Origin: Malurus cyaneus samueli | Lineage: Eukaryota > Chordata > Aves > Passeriformes > Maluridae | Length of the DNA stretch: 64,000 bases | Assembly: GCA_009741485.1 (NCBI GenBank) | Contig: CM019227.1 | Span: 15,302,626 to 15,366,625 of the forward strand | Direction: 5' to 3' | Shown here: positions 13,294 through 26,290 of the stretch, one piece after another | Position numbering within the stretch: position 1 is the first letter of the stretch | Layout: the number at the start of each line of letters is the position of its first letter | Notes under the pieces: generated by a model | Told to the model about the DNA's origin: nothing | The model's database searches: none | Seen by the model: only the letters and a program-made list of their open reading frames with translations | Made by a program: the position numbers and the translations under genes

Positions 13294-16200
13294 TAAAAAA
13301 GGTCCCTTTCTTGGATTAGTGAAGCCTCTCCACAGTCCTTGCTTACCCCATGAGTTCTTTTTTAACCCTGGTCACTTGGTGAGAGGCAAAGCTGACAGCG
13401 GAGGAGACGAACAGAGCTGCATTTTCTGGGGTGAATAAAACCAGCACACACCTCAGCCAGCACACACTCCCAGCTGTGCAGCTCCCAGCTGGACCAAACC
13501 CATATCTCAGATGTTTAAATGGTTAAACAGCTCCATGAATCTTGGGGTCCCTCAGCTAAGAAAAGCTGCACCCAGAGGTGGGGGTGTTCGATAACGCTGC
13601 AGCTTCAGGCAGCTGGTGGTACAGCAGGGAAATAATTTTGGGTAACTCCCTTCTGAAATTCTGCAGAAATTTCACAAATATTGCAAAGATTTCAGCGTAA
13701 AGGCTGGAAAGGAAGGCTTAGAATCAGACAGACTCTGGTTACAAGAAGCTACAAACAGGTGACAAGGACATGCAAGGATCTGTGAGTGTAACTTTCAAGG
13801 CTGAGAGGCTCTGCAGCAGCACAGAACCCCAGAGAACACCTTTCTGGTGCTACAGAACAAGTACAGCATAACCCTGCGAGGAATTTAGTGCAGCTGGAAA
13901 CCCTCCAGCTCTTTCTGATCTCTCTCAGAGGCGCAAGGTTGCTCCTGAGCACTGTAGATATGCACATCAGCAAAATCCTTATCTCCATCAGGCTGTGCCC
14001 TGCTCTGTGTGCAAGGGACAGTGCTGTCCCTCAAACAGCTCCTCTGGGGATGCTCCAGAGCTGGAGGCACTGATTACCCCCTTTTGCTAAAATCCACCCC
14101 CCAGACACAAAAGGCTCCCCAGGCAGTAAAAGGTGAGTATGATCCTTCCCAAACACAACCCAGCACCCAAGGATTGCTGCAGCTGGGCTTGCTCCAAGCC
14201 AGAGGAACACAGTAAATCCTCCAGGGCACAAACAAGTGAGCAAGGAAATCACTCACAGCAGCTTTATGGCTAAAATCACCTGTTGTGTATGGAAAACAGC
14301 CCAACAGTGGAGAACTAAATTAGCTGTCATTTGAAATATTATGTGAATGATACTTTTAAAGGCGTTTGTTTCAAGAAGAAACGTCTCAGAAAATTTCAGC
14401 ATGCACACTTTCAAGAAACCTCAATGTGAAAGCTAAAAAATTCAGGACACCAGGGCCACAGTTTGAATTTGGGGATACATGGCCACAGCAAGGCAGAGCA
14501 AAGGTGTGCTTCCAGGAAACAGCTTGGTTTTCCAAAAATGTCACTGGGTTTTTTTTTTTAATTATGCATTAATATTTTGCAGCAAAACCAACAGCTGCTT
14601 CTGATTACTCTCATGAGAAGCAGTTTCCTAAAATTAATGACATTTAAACCCAAAAGACATAACCATTCCATTAATATAACTTGTGCCTCAAGTCATGAAT
14701 ATTTCAAGTGTGAGCACGGAATTCTAAGATAAGAACACGGAACTGAACCAGAAATTGATGCGTCACACTCTCTAAAAAATAATAATGTCAGATTTGTAGA
14801 GCAATGAAAACACAGAGGAAACACTGTGAAAAACTGGATGTTTACCTACTGTTGTGTTTGTAATTCCTGTGACTCATCACAGCCCCAAACAAGCAGGAAG
14901 CATTCCTGTTCATCGCACCTCGCTGATCTCACCCTCAGTTCAACCATAAATGAGGTGATGCTGGCACCAGTGCATCTTGCTACTGGTAAATTTGGAGATT
15001 TAGAGCAGCAGGTTTCTCCCAGACATGTTTTGTAGCTATAAATACAACTGTGTGAGGAAAAACTGTCTTGGAAGGTACTTGGATATACAAATGAAAAAAT
15101 ATGAAAAGCAGTTGTCCTTAGCTAAGAGGCACATGATGAGAAAAAAAAGCATTGCTCTTGCCATCTGGGGGACAAGCAGGTTGTGAAACATAATTCAGAA
15201 TTTTTAGGAATTGAAAAGAAATAAATCATATTTCAGTTTAGGTGAAGAATGTTTCAAGTTGTAAAACAAAACATTGCACCACTTAATGAATTAATCCCAC
15301 AGGTATTCATTAAGTACACATGACAATTTTCAAGTCATTGCTCACATTTCACAGCTAAAATAATTTGAGAAGTTTGTTTATTACCCTATACAGTCTAATA
15401 AATATATTTCCCAATTTAAACAGTGAAGAAGAGAAAGAAAAAGTCACATTTCATGGATTATTTTTTGATTCAAATGTTTAATAAAGCCACCACATAAAGG
15501 TACAGTGAATTTGAAAATGTTATTATACAATGCAAATGCACAAATATAAACCTGTCATAAGCTCTAAGACAGTCATAGGTAAAAAAAAAAAATCTGATTA
15601 ACTTATTTTTCTCCACAAATCTTGCTAAGTTTTTTACATTAAATTACCTCCCAAACTTAGTTAAGTTTATATATGTATTAACTCCTTCTTCTCATTAGAA
15701 TAAAGCAGTAAGAAATACTGCTAGAGTCTTTCTATGGCAAAGCAAGAAAAAAAATCAAGAGATTCAAAACAAGTTTAAACCAAGAAAATAACTGAATACA
15801 AATTCAGTTTGCTGGTAACAATTGTGTGTATTCTTTCTGAGCCCTTGTTAGCATGGTAAGACAGCTAACATTTTTCACTATTCCAAATTATTGAAGGACC
15901 GAGTCTAATTTTTTTTTTTTTCTACTTCATGTCTCATTAAAGTTCATGTCTCATAAAATGTTCTCAGTCTTTTAGTAGCTTAATAAAATATTTACGTATC
16001 TTCTCGTTAGCAAGAAGATGAGTTTAGGAGGTGCATGCCAGAATACTGATCTGGAGACATCCCAGTTCCTGATTTTGCCTTGCAGAGAACTACAACCTCC
16101 TGGGCCAACAGAACTGAGCAGGAAAATGCAGTGCAGAGAGGTCAGAGCCTCTTCCAAAGCCATCCCTCCTAAAAGTCAGCCTTTTCCCTTGGCATATCAA

Positions 16201-18061
16201 GACCAGAAGTATGTGACTGCTCAGAGCAAAAGCAGCTTAAGTTAAAGACAAAATATACTCTTAGTCCAAAATAAAAAATACTAAGCATATGCTCAACTAA
16301 GACAATGTTTGTGGTTTTTACCCTAAATTTAGGGTGCTGGTACATCCAAAAAGGTTTAGAATTTTCCTTTAGGAACTACCCCAATCTTCAAAATGTAATA
16401 CAAAGGCAACATTAATCACCCAGAACCAGAGTCTGCTACTGTTTGCTTTTTGCTTTGCTACAAAACCTTTCAGAATGGACTTCTTGATTCTTAAATATAA
16501 CAGAGCTGCATTAGGAGGAAAAGTACTGATCACTTAACACCAAGGAGAGGGATTTTCTAGTGCTTGTTTTTGTGCTGGGATTCACTCTATTCGAGAAATA
16601 AAGTATCAGATATTTTGGGTAAGGCTGGATTAGGATTTTTCCAGTGGCTTTTTGGTGGACAACAGCACCAGAGTCACTTTGAAAACACCTAACTGGGAGT
16701 TATCACTTCTCATGGACTCTTTCCAGTTAAGGCTCCTCAGAGCCAGAAATGTGCTCCTGATCAAAGCTGAGAGGACAGCCCAGCCCTGGCAGGAGGAGAG
16801 GGAGACACTTCCAGCAGAACGATGAACAAACTGACCAGAAAACTTTCCTGGGATTCTACAGGACGACACTGTACCTGATTCACACATTGTTTGAACCAGT
16901 CTGGGATTTCACCCTCTTCAATCTTCCGTATCCCAAATCAATATCACACTGTCAGGCTAAATTTCTCTAGTGACGTTAATTTTTTGGTGTTAATTTCCAT
17001 TTAGGAAAAAAAAAATTAAATAAATTTGCTTTAACCAATATGATAAAAACATGTAGGTTTTACAAGGGTGAGAATATGATTTACAGTCAGGTTTAATTCA
17101 GTAACTTAATGCAAATATTAAGGGAAAATAGTCTAAAGCAGGAAGGGAATTAATTTAATTGTAATAACACTTCTCTTTTATACAAGAGATTAGTCATAAA
17201 GGCAGCCAAAGTCAGAGGGACGGAAATGCAAATGGATAACTTACAGCTGAATGCTGGATTTTGCTCATTTGCAGAGCACTCCTGCTTACATTCATAATCC
17301 AAGAAAAAGAAATAAATTATGTACAAATTGCCAAAAGCCCTGGAAAGTAATCCATGCTGGCAGAGGAGCCAAAGTGATGAGCAAAGCCAAGTTCCACAAG
17401 GAGCTAAAGCCCTGCCACAGAGCAACAGGACCACAGCTGAGGAGGGGAGAAAAATTTTATTTAGAAATAAAGCCAAAGAAACCCTCTGGCTCCACAGATG
17501 TCCTGAAGCAATGAGCAGGTCACTGTCTGGGCCATCAAGGAGTGATCAGCTCTAATCTCAATCCTTCCCCAACAGCCAGACCCCAGAGTTTGTGTTTCAT
17601 TTATCATCAACTTCATCAGCTCCATCTCATTTCAGTCCACCACGTCCAAGCAGCAACCCTTCCACTAATCCCATCAAGGGGATTTGATTTTATTTTATTT
17701 TTTTTAAATTCCATCTCTCACCAACTCAGATAGCAGATCAAACATTGAATAATACATTCCATGAGTTACTTAATTAGCTGGGTGAAGGTGAAACAGAAAC
17801 AGCTGAGTCAAATAATGAGATGTCAAGTGAGGAGGGATTTGGGAGTGTTCTTCCTGACAGAAAGGGAAACACGGTACTTTTCCTACACACAATGCTGAGG
17901 GATGGAATCTTTCCATTCCAATCCCTCCAAAAAAACAGCTGGAAGGGAAAATACCAAAGGGAACTGACAAGAAAAAGGAGAGCAGAAATAACTCACGTTA
18001 CAGCAAGCATCATTAAATAACTCATAGTCAATTAACGAGTTACCACTGGTTTGAAACAGAG

Positions 18062-18219
18062 CAAAAAAACACACAAACAACAACAAAAGAAAACAAAAAC
18101 AAACAAAACCAAAACAAAACAAACAAAAAAACCCTACCAAAACAAAAACCAAAAATCACAAAAAACCCCAAAAAAAACCAAAAACCCAAAAGAACCCAAA
18201 AACCCAAAAGAACCCAAAC
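18062..18219 (+). repeat. A/C-rich (CAAAA-type) low-complexity tract
   Basis: About 160 bases composed almost only of A and C: CAAA, CAAAA and CCAAAA units. It ends in a 17-18 base direct repeat containing ACCCAAAAGAACCC at 18181-18197 and 18198-18215. The Phe/Val/Cys-rich minus-strand frame across it is a composition artefact. Confidence 0.85.
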
Positions 18220-20439
18220 AATAATTTTCTAGAAGAATTAAGTAGAGAATACAAAACTGTTGTAATGTTGGATGATGATCAACCAAGTAGGTTTATCCTC
18301 ATTTAAGAAGAGATTTTATTCTCCCATGTATCAAATACCTAAACAAAAATTTCACTGAACTATTAATTAAACCTATTTAATTCCCCCCACTGCAATCCAG
18401 AGTCAGAGCAGGTCTGTTTTTCTGCCCTTAGCATCAGTTGAGGACTCTGGTAATCAGACAAAATTGCAATCCAAACTAGCTAATGAATCCTTGCTTTATT
18501 TCTGTGTTTGGATAAGATTTATCCTGCTCTGCAGTCTCTAAGGGAGGATTTTGCCAGCAGAAAGGAGCATAACGTTTCATTTTGGCCCATGCAAGTTTCC
18601 AGGGGACTCTGCCAGACACCCTGGGTAATGGCAAAAATTCAAAGCACTTCTTCCCAATGGAGCTGAACACAGAGACTGTACTTATTTGGAAAAATAATAA
18701 GGTCAAAAATGTGTCAATTGTTACAAAATCGTGATTTGCAACTCAAAGCAAATGTGGTTCATCCTCAAAGCCCAACTGGAAACCTCCAAGGTAAACAGAG
18801 AAGGATGTTTGTCCCCTGACTAACTCCTCATCACACAAAAATAAGTTATGTAGTAATGTTATATTTTTAATTTTCACTAAATCCATTGGATGCAGCCAGT
18901 ATTGGCATCTCCCTGCACTGTCCTATATAAAAAATAAGTGTCTGTCAGTCACCCCTGCCAAAAGTAACTTCACAAAGTTAAAAAAAGGAAAAAAAAAAAA
19001 AGGTGTAAAGAGAAGTGAGGGGTGTCAGGGGAGAGGGGATTCATTAAATAAGGCAAGGCAGAAGCCACCAAACAGTTGTGAAAAAAAAAAACCAGGAGAA
19101 GCAGTTTGTCTGTCCCTCATTAACCTGAACACCCAAACTGGTGCTCTACAACTGGCAGGCTCTACAACAACTTTACTAAGCCATAGTAAGGAATAATCCA
19201 GTGAGTACCAGGTCAGCCCCATCACTGAAGTGAACAGCTGGGACAATGAGACAGTTTCCTGCAGTGACAGCTTCACAAATCCAACTTCTCCAGAGTTTGC
19301 TCAGTCTGATTCTCCCACTCCGCACCCACACACTGGTCTCAGTTTCAAAAATATACTAAATTTGTTGGGCTTTTTCCCCTCACATTAAGTTCATCAGAAA
19401 TGTTAAAATATCTTTATCCTGACAAGCTCAATACACCCATTCCAATCCAAAACACTCCACCAGCTCTCCATACTGCCAAACAAACAGAACAGGCTATGGG
19501 ACCTCATGGCATGAGAGGCTTTTTCTCGTGGGAAATGCTTTCAGAAAAAGAAACAACTTCGTGTACACAATCTGTGTAAGTTACTTACATATTACCCACA
19601 GAATGTTTCATCACATATAAATAGTAAATATGAATGTAAGCCTAATTGTTTCACCTTCTAACTAAGAGGAATAGAAGAACAGTTCTCAGAGTTTAGTAAA
19701 ATTTAGTCCTTATTTAAGGACTATTTCTGCTGTCATTTCTTAAATACCTTTTACATTTACTTCCAAAGCTTAAATCACTAAAAATCTCAGAAGCAGCCAT
19801 CTTATAATGTAGGAACTTGGAACATTTTTTACTTCAGAGCTGAATTCCTTTTACTCTCACATTCATACTGGATATTTATAAATGTCTAAACCCCAAAACT
19901 GTTGCTTTAATAGATCTGCCTTTAACGAACCATTCAATTGACACAGGCTGCTGTACTGTACTTAATGCAACATTGTTTGGGGAGCCTCAGCAGCTCTATC
20001 CTTAGGATTTCCAGGGGCCATGAACCTTAAAATTTCAAACATGGCACAAAACTTGGAGGAAAAAAAAACTTGCAGAGCTGCAAAAGATGTATAAAAATAT
20101 TATTTCCTGCAGAAAACAAGTAACACTGGCAGGCACCGTATTAGAAGCTGAGTTCAGGTTGTGGCATCTCTCTGAATGACCACATAATTTAATTAGGAAA
20201 AGTAAAAGCCATTTTTTTGAAGGACCGCGTAATGTTGAATTTTGGGGGTTGTTTTTTGTCTCCTGAAAAACAAGAATATGACTGGAAGAGAGCAGTGAAA
20301 CATCTCCTTACTCCTGCAATCACTGCAGGAAGGTGAAGTTGTGTTTCTTAATTCACCACATCAAGCTCTGCAGAGACATTCCCACACAGGCAGAGTCCGA
20401 AAAAGATGTGGTGAGTGCAGTGAGAGTATTCCATACTGT

Positions 20440-20880
20440 AGCCTTTGGGCTTGAAGCAAATGACTTCTGATTAGACTCATGAATTACTAAAGATGTGGCT
20501 GCAGCAGCTGTCGGGAGTTATCAGATAACACAAACTTTACATGGAATCAGAACTAATTCCTGCACACTGCCACTGCTGTAAAGGCTGCAACAACAATGGC
20601 AGACGTATCATTGAATGGGCAAACCTAGAAATATAATTAAATTAACTGATAATCATCTCTCTTCTTCTATCCAGGCTCTAATTTAATGCACTTGCAAATG
20701 TAATGAGGTTCACTGAATTGAAAAATACTGTGGAAATAACAGAAACAAGATTAAATTAATTGCACGACATACTGATAAGAAAGCTTGCTTCAAATTATGT
20801 GAAGCGCATTTCTAAAAGCCATTAAGAGGCCAGTCACATATCATCCACCTTGATGACAAATAACACATTTAAATTATTTT
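20440..20880. promoter_or_regulatory. candidate conserved non-coding element
   Basis: A repeat-free stretch dense in homeodomain-type words (TAATTAAATTAA, CTAATTTAATG, GATTAAATTAATTG) mixed with GATA-like (TTATCAGATAA) and E-box-like (CAGCTG, TGTGGCTG) words. It shows the even, non-simple texture typical of vertebrate developmental enhancers. No ORF of note overlaps it. This is inference from composition only; AT-rich DNA also yields TAAT words by chance. Confidence 0.3.
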
Positions 20881-22327
20881 TTTTTACCAGCTAGAATATC
20901 CGTTGTGTTTCCTGTAACCATATGCTAATTGGTTGGGGCTCTCTCATCTTCAGGTAAATAAACATGTGAAAAACACTTGGGCAGTGAAAAATTAAAATCT
21001 GGCCAACAACCAAAAAATGACTTCTGCTCCAATTATTTTCATGTAATTCACACCATAGCATTTGAGATGAAGACATGCTAAATGCATTCATACCTTGCAG
21101 CAGCTTGGGTGAAAAATTCTGTTTTCTTCCCTAAGAAACCACCAGTTAAATTTCCACAAACAGGAATAAAGAGTTCATTCAGAAGAAAAAAATAACCAAT
21201 TCTCAGTTCTGCCAGGAAGTGCTCTGGACAATGCAGCATTGCTGAAGCACCATCAAACATACAGCAGCCATCCATTTTTATTGATTTTTTTTTTTTGTTA
21301 AAAAGAACCTTGAACAGGAATCTCACCATCTCTCTTGGTACCCCATCCAAATACTTGATTTTATTTGATGCTTTGATTTTAGAAACAAGAAAATTTTTAT
21401 CCTAATGTATAAAAATCCATTAGACATCTTAGGCAGTTTATTTGAAAGGAAATATTGTCTGGGGTGTTCCAGTAGACCAAAATGCCTGTGGGAGCTGCAA
21501 GGCATCCAGTGCCAAGGGTTTCACTGGAATCCTGTCAAGCAATTCCAATTTTCTATTTCCTTGCCCCAAGATTAACAACAAAGAATTTGCATCAGCAGAC
21601 AGGGATAGGCCACTTAAACCCACAGTCCCCTGACAGCCTCACGTTCCAGAGGGCTGGAATCTTGTTTTAACACTGAAAAGCAGGCAATGGCAACTGCAAG
21701 CTGAATTTCTGAGCAGCAATACACTGCAGGGACAGGGGAATACAAAATCACAGCTGGCCAAGAAAATCCTGAGCTGGAGAGCAAAGAACAGAGAGAATTA
21801 TTGAGAAATACTGAATTAAATCACAGGGCATTGTCCTTTAATACCAGGGCACTGGGATTCTAACCCAACCAAACGTGGAGCAGACACTGAAGAAGGTGAG
21901 GATTCCACTAATACCAGCTCAGCTGATGAAATGGAAACCAAGCAATGAAAAAAGGCTCCAAAGGCAGAAAATTCTGATGGCACAAAACTTCCCTCGTGTT
22001 CTTGCTCTTTTGTAGAAAATTACACAGAAGATGCTGAATCGTTTTTATTATAGACTGCTTTCACCTGACCTGGATTTCAGTGCCTGGGAATGAGCTCTGC
22101 CAGGCTGGGAATCCTCTGCTGCTCACTGGGACGAGGCTTTCCTGAGCAGGATCCTTCTCTGTGGGCACTTTGGAGAACTTGAATAGCCAAAAACACCACG
22201 TGCTTAATGCACTTGAACTTAAACCTCATCCTGTTTGTACTCTAATTATCCCCTCCTATTCTGGGGGCTTTTAGATGTTTTACTTAGTATTTATACAGAG
22301 TGCTATCACTTCTTTATAGCTTCTATA

Positions 22328-22371
22328 TTTCTGTATTATTTCTGTATTATTTCTGTATTATTTCTGTATTA
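22328..22371 (+). repeat. 11-bp tandem repeat, 4 perfect copies
   Basis: TTTCTGTATTA repeated four times without a mismatch. Perfect identity of the copies suggests recent slippage, so the locus is probably polymorphic. Confidence 0.95.
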
Positions 22372-25048
22372 TAAACAACCAGCTTTGTTAAAGATCACTC
22401 TCGGGACTTGTTGTAAAATTGGTCATGATTGACTAAATATTTAATTCTTAAGGAAGAGAATATGTGAAATTAGTGTCTGAATGTCTGGATACACTTGGAG
22501 AGAATTCCAGGAGGGTTTATGTATACATAGTTATAAATAATGCTTCCAAAGGGAAACTCCCTGTTTATACTTCCTATATATCTTGTTATTTATAAAAAAC
22601 AAGCATTATTCTGAGAGCAGATGGTTTGTCAAGGTGGCTTTAAAAATTTTGTTTTCTATTTTTAACATGCCTTCAGTCTAACTTTAATTCCAAAAAGATC
22701 TGGTCCTAAGATTCATTAAACACTGGCATAGAGTAGAAATTGGCATTAATTAGTCTGGGCCTCCTCCCAAATCTCTACCAATTAAACAAGTGTTTAGTGC
22801 TATTAAGCTTACATGTTATAAATCTTTATCTGCATAACAGTGATACAGAGTGTAAGAGGAAGAAAGCAGGAGAATAAGGAAAAAGTTTAAAAAAAAAATA
22901 AAAATACAGCTGGAATGTTGAAAAAGAAAAGGAAAATCAGCTGCTTTCTTTTCTCATCCTCTAAACTCACCAGTACAAATAGGCATTTTAAAACTCACAA
23001 CTCTGTATGAGATTAAAATTATGGTTTTTAGGGTTCAAAATAAATTTTACAGGGCAGACAAAACTGAATTCTCATAGGATGATTTCCCTACCCAGCCTCA
23101 TCCATTGGTCACAACATTTGTAACACAAGGCAGTAGGGACGAGGGGCAGGGTGAAAAGCCTTCTAATCTACTTCAAGATAGAAATAAAATTTGGGAACTT
23201 GTTTGATAAATAGAATCCTAATGCAGGAACTGAAATGAGCCACTAAACACAGAGCAGTTTTACACTCAGCAGATGTTGTCTGAACAGAGTTTGTGCTTTA
23301 CAGCGTTGGCTCAGACCAGTGACCATCCAGATCTGAGTCTCATTTCTCCCTCTGCTCAATCCAGGTGCTTCCGAGACAAAACAGCCTCTGTTCCTCACAC
23401 CTATTGCATTTCTAAAAATCAGTTACATGCAACCTGCTGCTGAGATAAGATGTTTATTTACAGGTACTTAAACATCCACACAAATGTTTCCAGGAACAAT
23501 CAATCATAATGTATTTGTGAACATAAGAAAAAAAAACTTTTTAAAAAACTCACCATTGCACCATCCATCCAAACCCAGTGACTCCACAGCCTTTCTAGAC
23601 CATTCCTGTTCCTGTGGAACCTCTTGGTCAACAGGTTCTTTTCCTAATGTCTGGAAAGAATTTGCAGCCTGTGTCCGTTATCCCTTCCCTGCACTTCCAC
23701 AGAGCCTGGCTCCATCTTTTGTGAGCGTTTAGCTACTTTAATGAAGTACCAGCTTGGTCCTCTAAACATGCCCAGTTCCACCTGCACCTCTCCATGCTTC
23801 ATGTGCCTTAGGAGCAAATTCCCCAGCTAGCTACACAGGGAATATAAAACCAGCTCATGCCCCTCTTCCACTGGAATGTCAGTATTTGTTCCCTTTTGCA
23901 GGCAAGGCAATCATTTAGGGACAGGAAGCCTCCATAAAGATGACAGATGCATTTGATGAGCAGCAGCAGTGGCAAAGGCAGCAGGGGACAAATTGCATTA
24001 CGGGGACAGAGGCTCTCCCAAGCCTTGATTAGTCTGCCCTGGCTCCTGTGCCAGATGCATCGCGGCCAGAAGTGGTCAGAGGGCAAATTTGTGTGAGAAC
24101 AGGAAATAATTGCCTAACAATAACAACATAATGGTCACCTCAGCTTTTAAAGATGATGAAACATCCCTATCCAGCTGGAGAGGGGATAATTTTTGGCTGA
24201 CGTTCAGGAAGCAAATGTTGGTTACGCCGGAGCAGCAGAGAGAGGACAAGCAGCCAACCTAATCACTGGCAGCTCTTCTCTCATACATCTCATAAAGGGA
24301 CATTTTGCACATGGCATGTTGTGGATGAGCTGGAGGTGAAAATGCAAGACTGGAATTTGCTGCAGGAGGAGAAACAAAGGGTGTTTTTCATAATCACTTT
24401 TAATAGGTGCAGGAAAATAAATGACAAAAGGTGAGGAGGATTTCAAACACATTCCAGTGACTCGAAGCTGGGGTGCAGAAGAACACACACATCAGCCTAA
24501 CTCTTGCTTAGTCTTGAGGACCTGACAAGCAGAACGTCTGTGTTTAGACAGCACAGGCCTGGACAGACCCTTCCAGCCCGCTTGGGATTGCTGCCCTGCT
24601 GGGGAAACCACACCTGTGGGTGTCCCTGGGACACAGGAGACAGCAGCAGGGTCACTGATGCTCCGTGGGACCTGCCTTCCCCCATGTGTCTCTGGCCTGC
24701 CTCAGGATTCCCTGGGCTGTGATGGAACAAAACCAAATTCAGTTCTCTGCATTTTGTCTATGATTGTGTGGTTGTTCCTCAGTCCTGCCTGTGTCAGCTC
24801 ACACCCTAAATGATAAAATACCTCCTCCTGCCAAAGCCCTGGGTCCTGTGCAGGAGGATGCACCTCCTGTGTGGACAGGTCACAGCTGGACAAGCCAGCA
24901 GAGCAGGGGCTATAGAGGAATTTAAGAGATCAATACAATCATGCACCATTCCACACTCACTTGAGTCAACGTGAAGAAGTTTTGGGGAAAAAAGGATAAA
25001 TTCAAAAAGCCCTTCTGAGGCAACAAAAATCCCAGAGGGGTCTCCTGT

Positions 25049-25314
25049 GAGCTGATCTTTGTCCTGTGAACTGATCTTTGTCCCCGCAGCTGATCTTTGT
25101 CCCTTGAGCTGAGCTTTGTCCCTTGAGCTGATCTTGGTCCTGTGAGCTGATCTTTGTCCCCTGAGCTGATCTTTGTCCCCTGAGCTGATGTTTGTCCCCG
25201 CAGCTGATCTTTTTCCCTTGAGCTGATCTTGGTCCGGTGAGCTGATCTTTGTCCCTTGCGCTGATCTTTTTCCCCTGAGCTGATCTTTGTCCCCTGAGCT
25301 GATCTTGTCCCACT
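25049..25314. repeat. 19-bp minisatellite, about 14 copies
   Basis: The unit is GAGCTGATCTTTGTCCCCT with point variants, and every copy start falls exactly 19 bases after the previous one (25049, 25068, 25087 ... 25296). Variant units beginning CAGCTGAT recur at 25087 and 25201, six units apart, and units with CTTGGTCC recur at 25125 and 25220, hinting at segmental expansion. Because 19 is not a multiple of 3 and the unit lacks stops on the minus strand, all three minus frames stay open across it (117-186 codons, Asp-Gln-Leu and Gly-Thr-Lys rich). I regard these as non-coding. Confidence 0.95.
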
Positions 25315-26089
25315 CGAGCTCTGTTCCAAGTGAGCAATGCACTCACCCTGCCCACAGGAGCAGGTCAGAGCAGCACTGCTGGAACCATCTCTGGGATCTC
25401 TGCTCCCCCATAAGTCACTGAACCACTTCACTTTCAAGTCAGGGAGTCCAAAGCACGTCCCAATGGATGAGCAGAACAACAAGGACAGCTGGAAAGGTCA
25501 CTGCAATAATTAAAATTTGTGCCTCATGAATTAGAGAGTGACTTTCCTTCTCTGCTTCTGAAATGATGCACACTTGGTGTGGATAGTGCTGAACCCATGG
25601 AAAGGAATGCAGATTTTTCTTGCCTGACCTACCCAGTGCAGATTCAGGCAGCTGCCACGTGCCAGGCCTCCAAGATGCAGCTCCTTCTCAGCTTTCACAG
25701 CAAACACCATCTCAGTACAGTGCTTTTTCCTTGCTACTACCATTCTTTTCACAAACCTGACATCATACACAATAAAAAACACTGCAGGAAAGGGGTGGAA
25801 AAGCTGGATTGGAAACCTCCTGAATACAGCTTCCAGTAAATCTCATGCTTACATATCATAAACCATGCACAATTAGGAGGGGTAATAAGGAATTGCAGCT
25901 GCAGGGTTATTTGTGCTTAGTATTTATCACAGGATGATATCGTGAACATAAAAGACTGGGCTGATGAGAGCAACACTGTAAATAATTTTTTTCCATAATT
26001 TCTTCAATGCCCAGTGACAAAAAAAAACAGCCTATGTAAATATCAACACATATTTTAAATAAAACAGCAGTTTGAAAATCTCAATTTTT

Positions 26090-26290
26090 AGAGGTTTGTT
26101 TTAAAAGTGTCTTTTCCCTCTCTCTTCTGTCAGGTTACCATGGGATTTACCAGAGCTCTTAATTTATGGAGATGTTTTCATTCTGTGTGTGAAAGCATGC
26201 ATGCAAATACATTCTTGTCACATTAAATTCTAATTGCTAAGTTCACAAGTGAATTTAGGAGAATGCTTAAATACAATCAGTGTATTTCTC
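26090..26290. promoter_or_regulatory. candidate conserved non-coding element
   Basis: It contains GGTTACCATGGGATTTACC, then TTAATTTATGG, an overlapping GCATGCATGCAAAT (POU/octamer-like ATGCAAAT), and CTAATTGCTAAG. A compact group of distinct factor-like words in non-repetitive DNA suggests a regulatory element. No conservation data were available. Confidence 0.3.

Larger units (their letters stand above)
9113..18061. other. AT-rich single-copy DNA, no gene seen
   Basis: The stretch contains many short chance frames but no exon or RNA gene that I recognise. Segments at about 10.8-11.1, 11.46-11.66, 13.3-14.3 and 16.6-16.9 kb are more GC-rich and give overlapping frames on both strands without any family signature. 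Small repeats inside it are listed separately. Confidence 0.65.
18220..25048. other. AT-rich single-copy DNA, no gene seen
   Basis: No exon or RNA gene that I can support. Small A and T runs occur at 18980-19000, 19081-19092 and 21285-21296. The GC-richer 23.3-24.9 kb part has short frames on both strands but no recognisable protein. The enhancer-like segment at 20.4-20.9 kb and the 11-bp array at 22.3 kb are separate entries. Confidence 0.65.

Noticed and set aside
24500..24740. GC-rich block with a CCCTTCCAGCCC word as a CR1 fragment
   Set aside because: Only a 12-base word agrees with CR1, and the order of the other conserved CR1 segments is absent.
25049..25314. Possible CRISPR array
   Set aside because: Units are contiguous without unique spacers and the DNA is vertebrate; this is a minisatellite.
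24806..25482. Minus-strand frames of 117-186 codons over the 19-bp array
   Set aside because: All three frames are open because the repeat unit lacks minus-strand stops; no domain outside the repeat.
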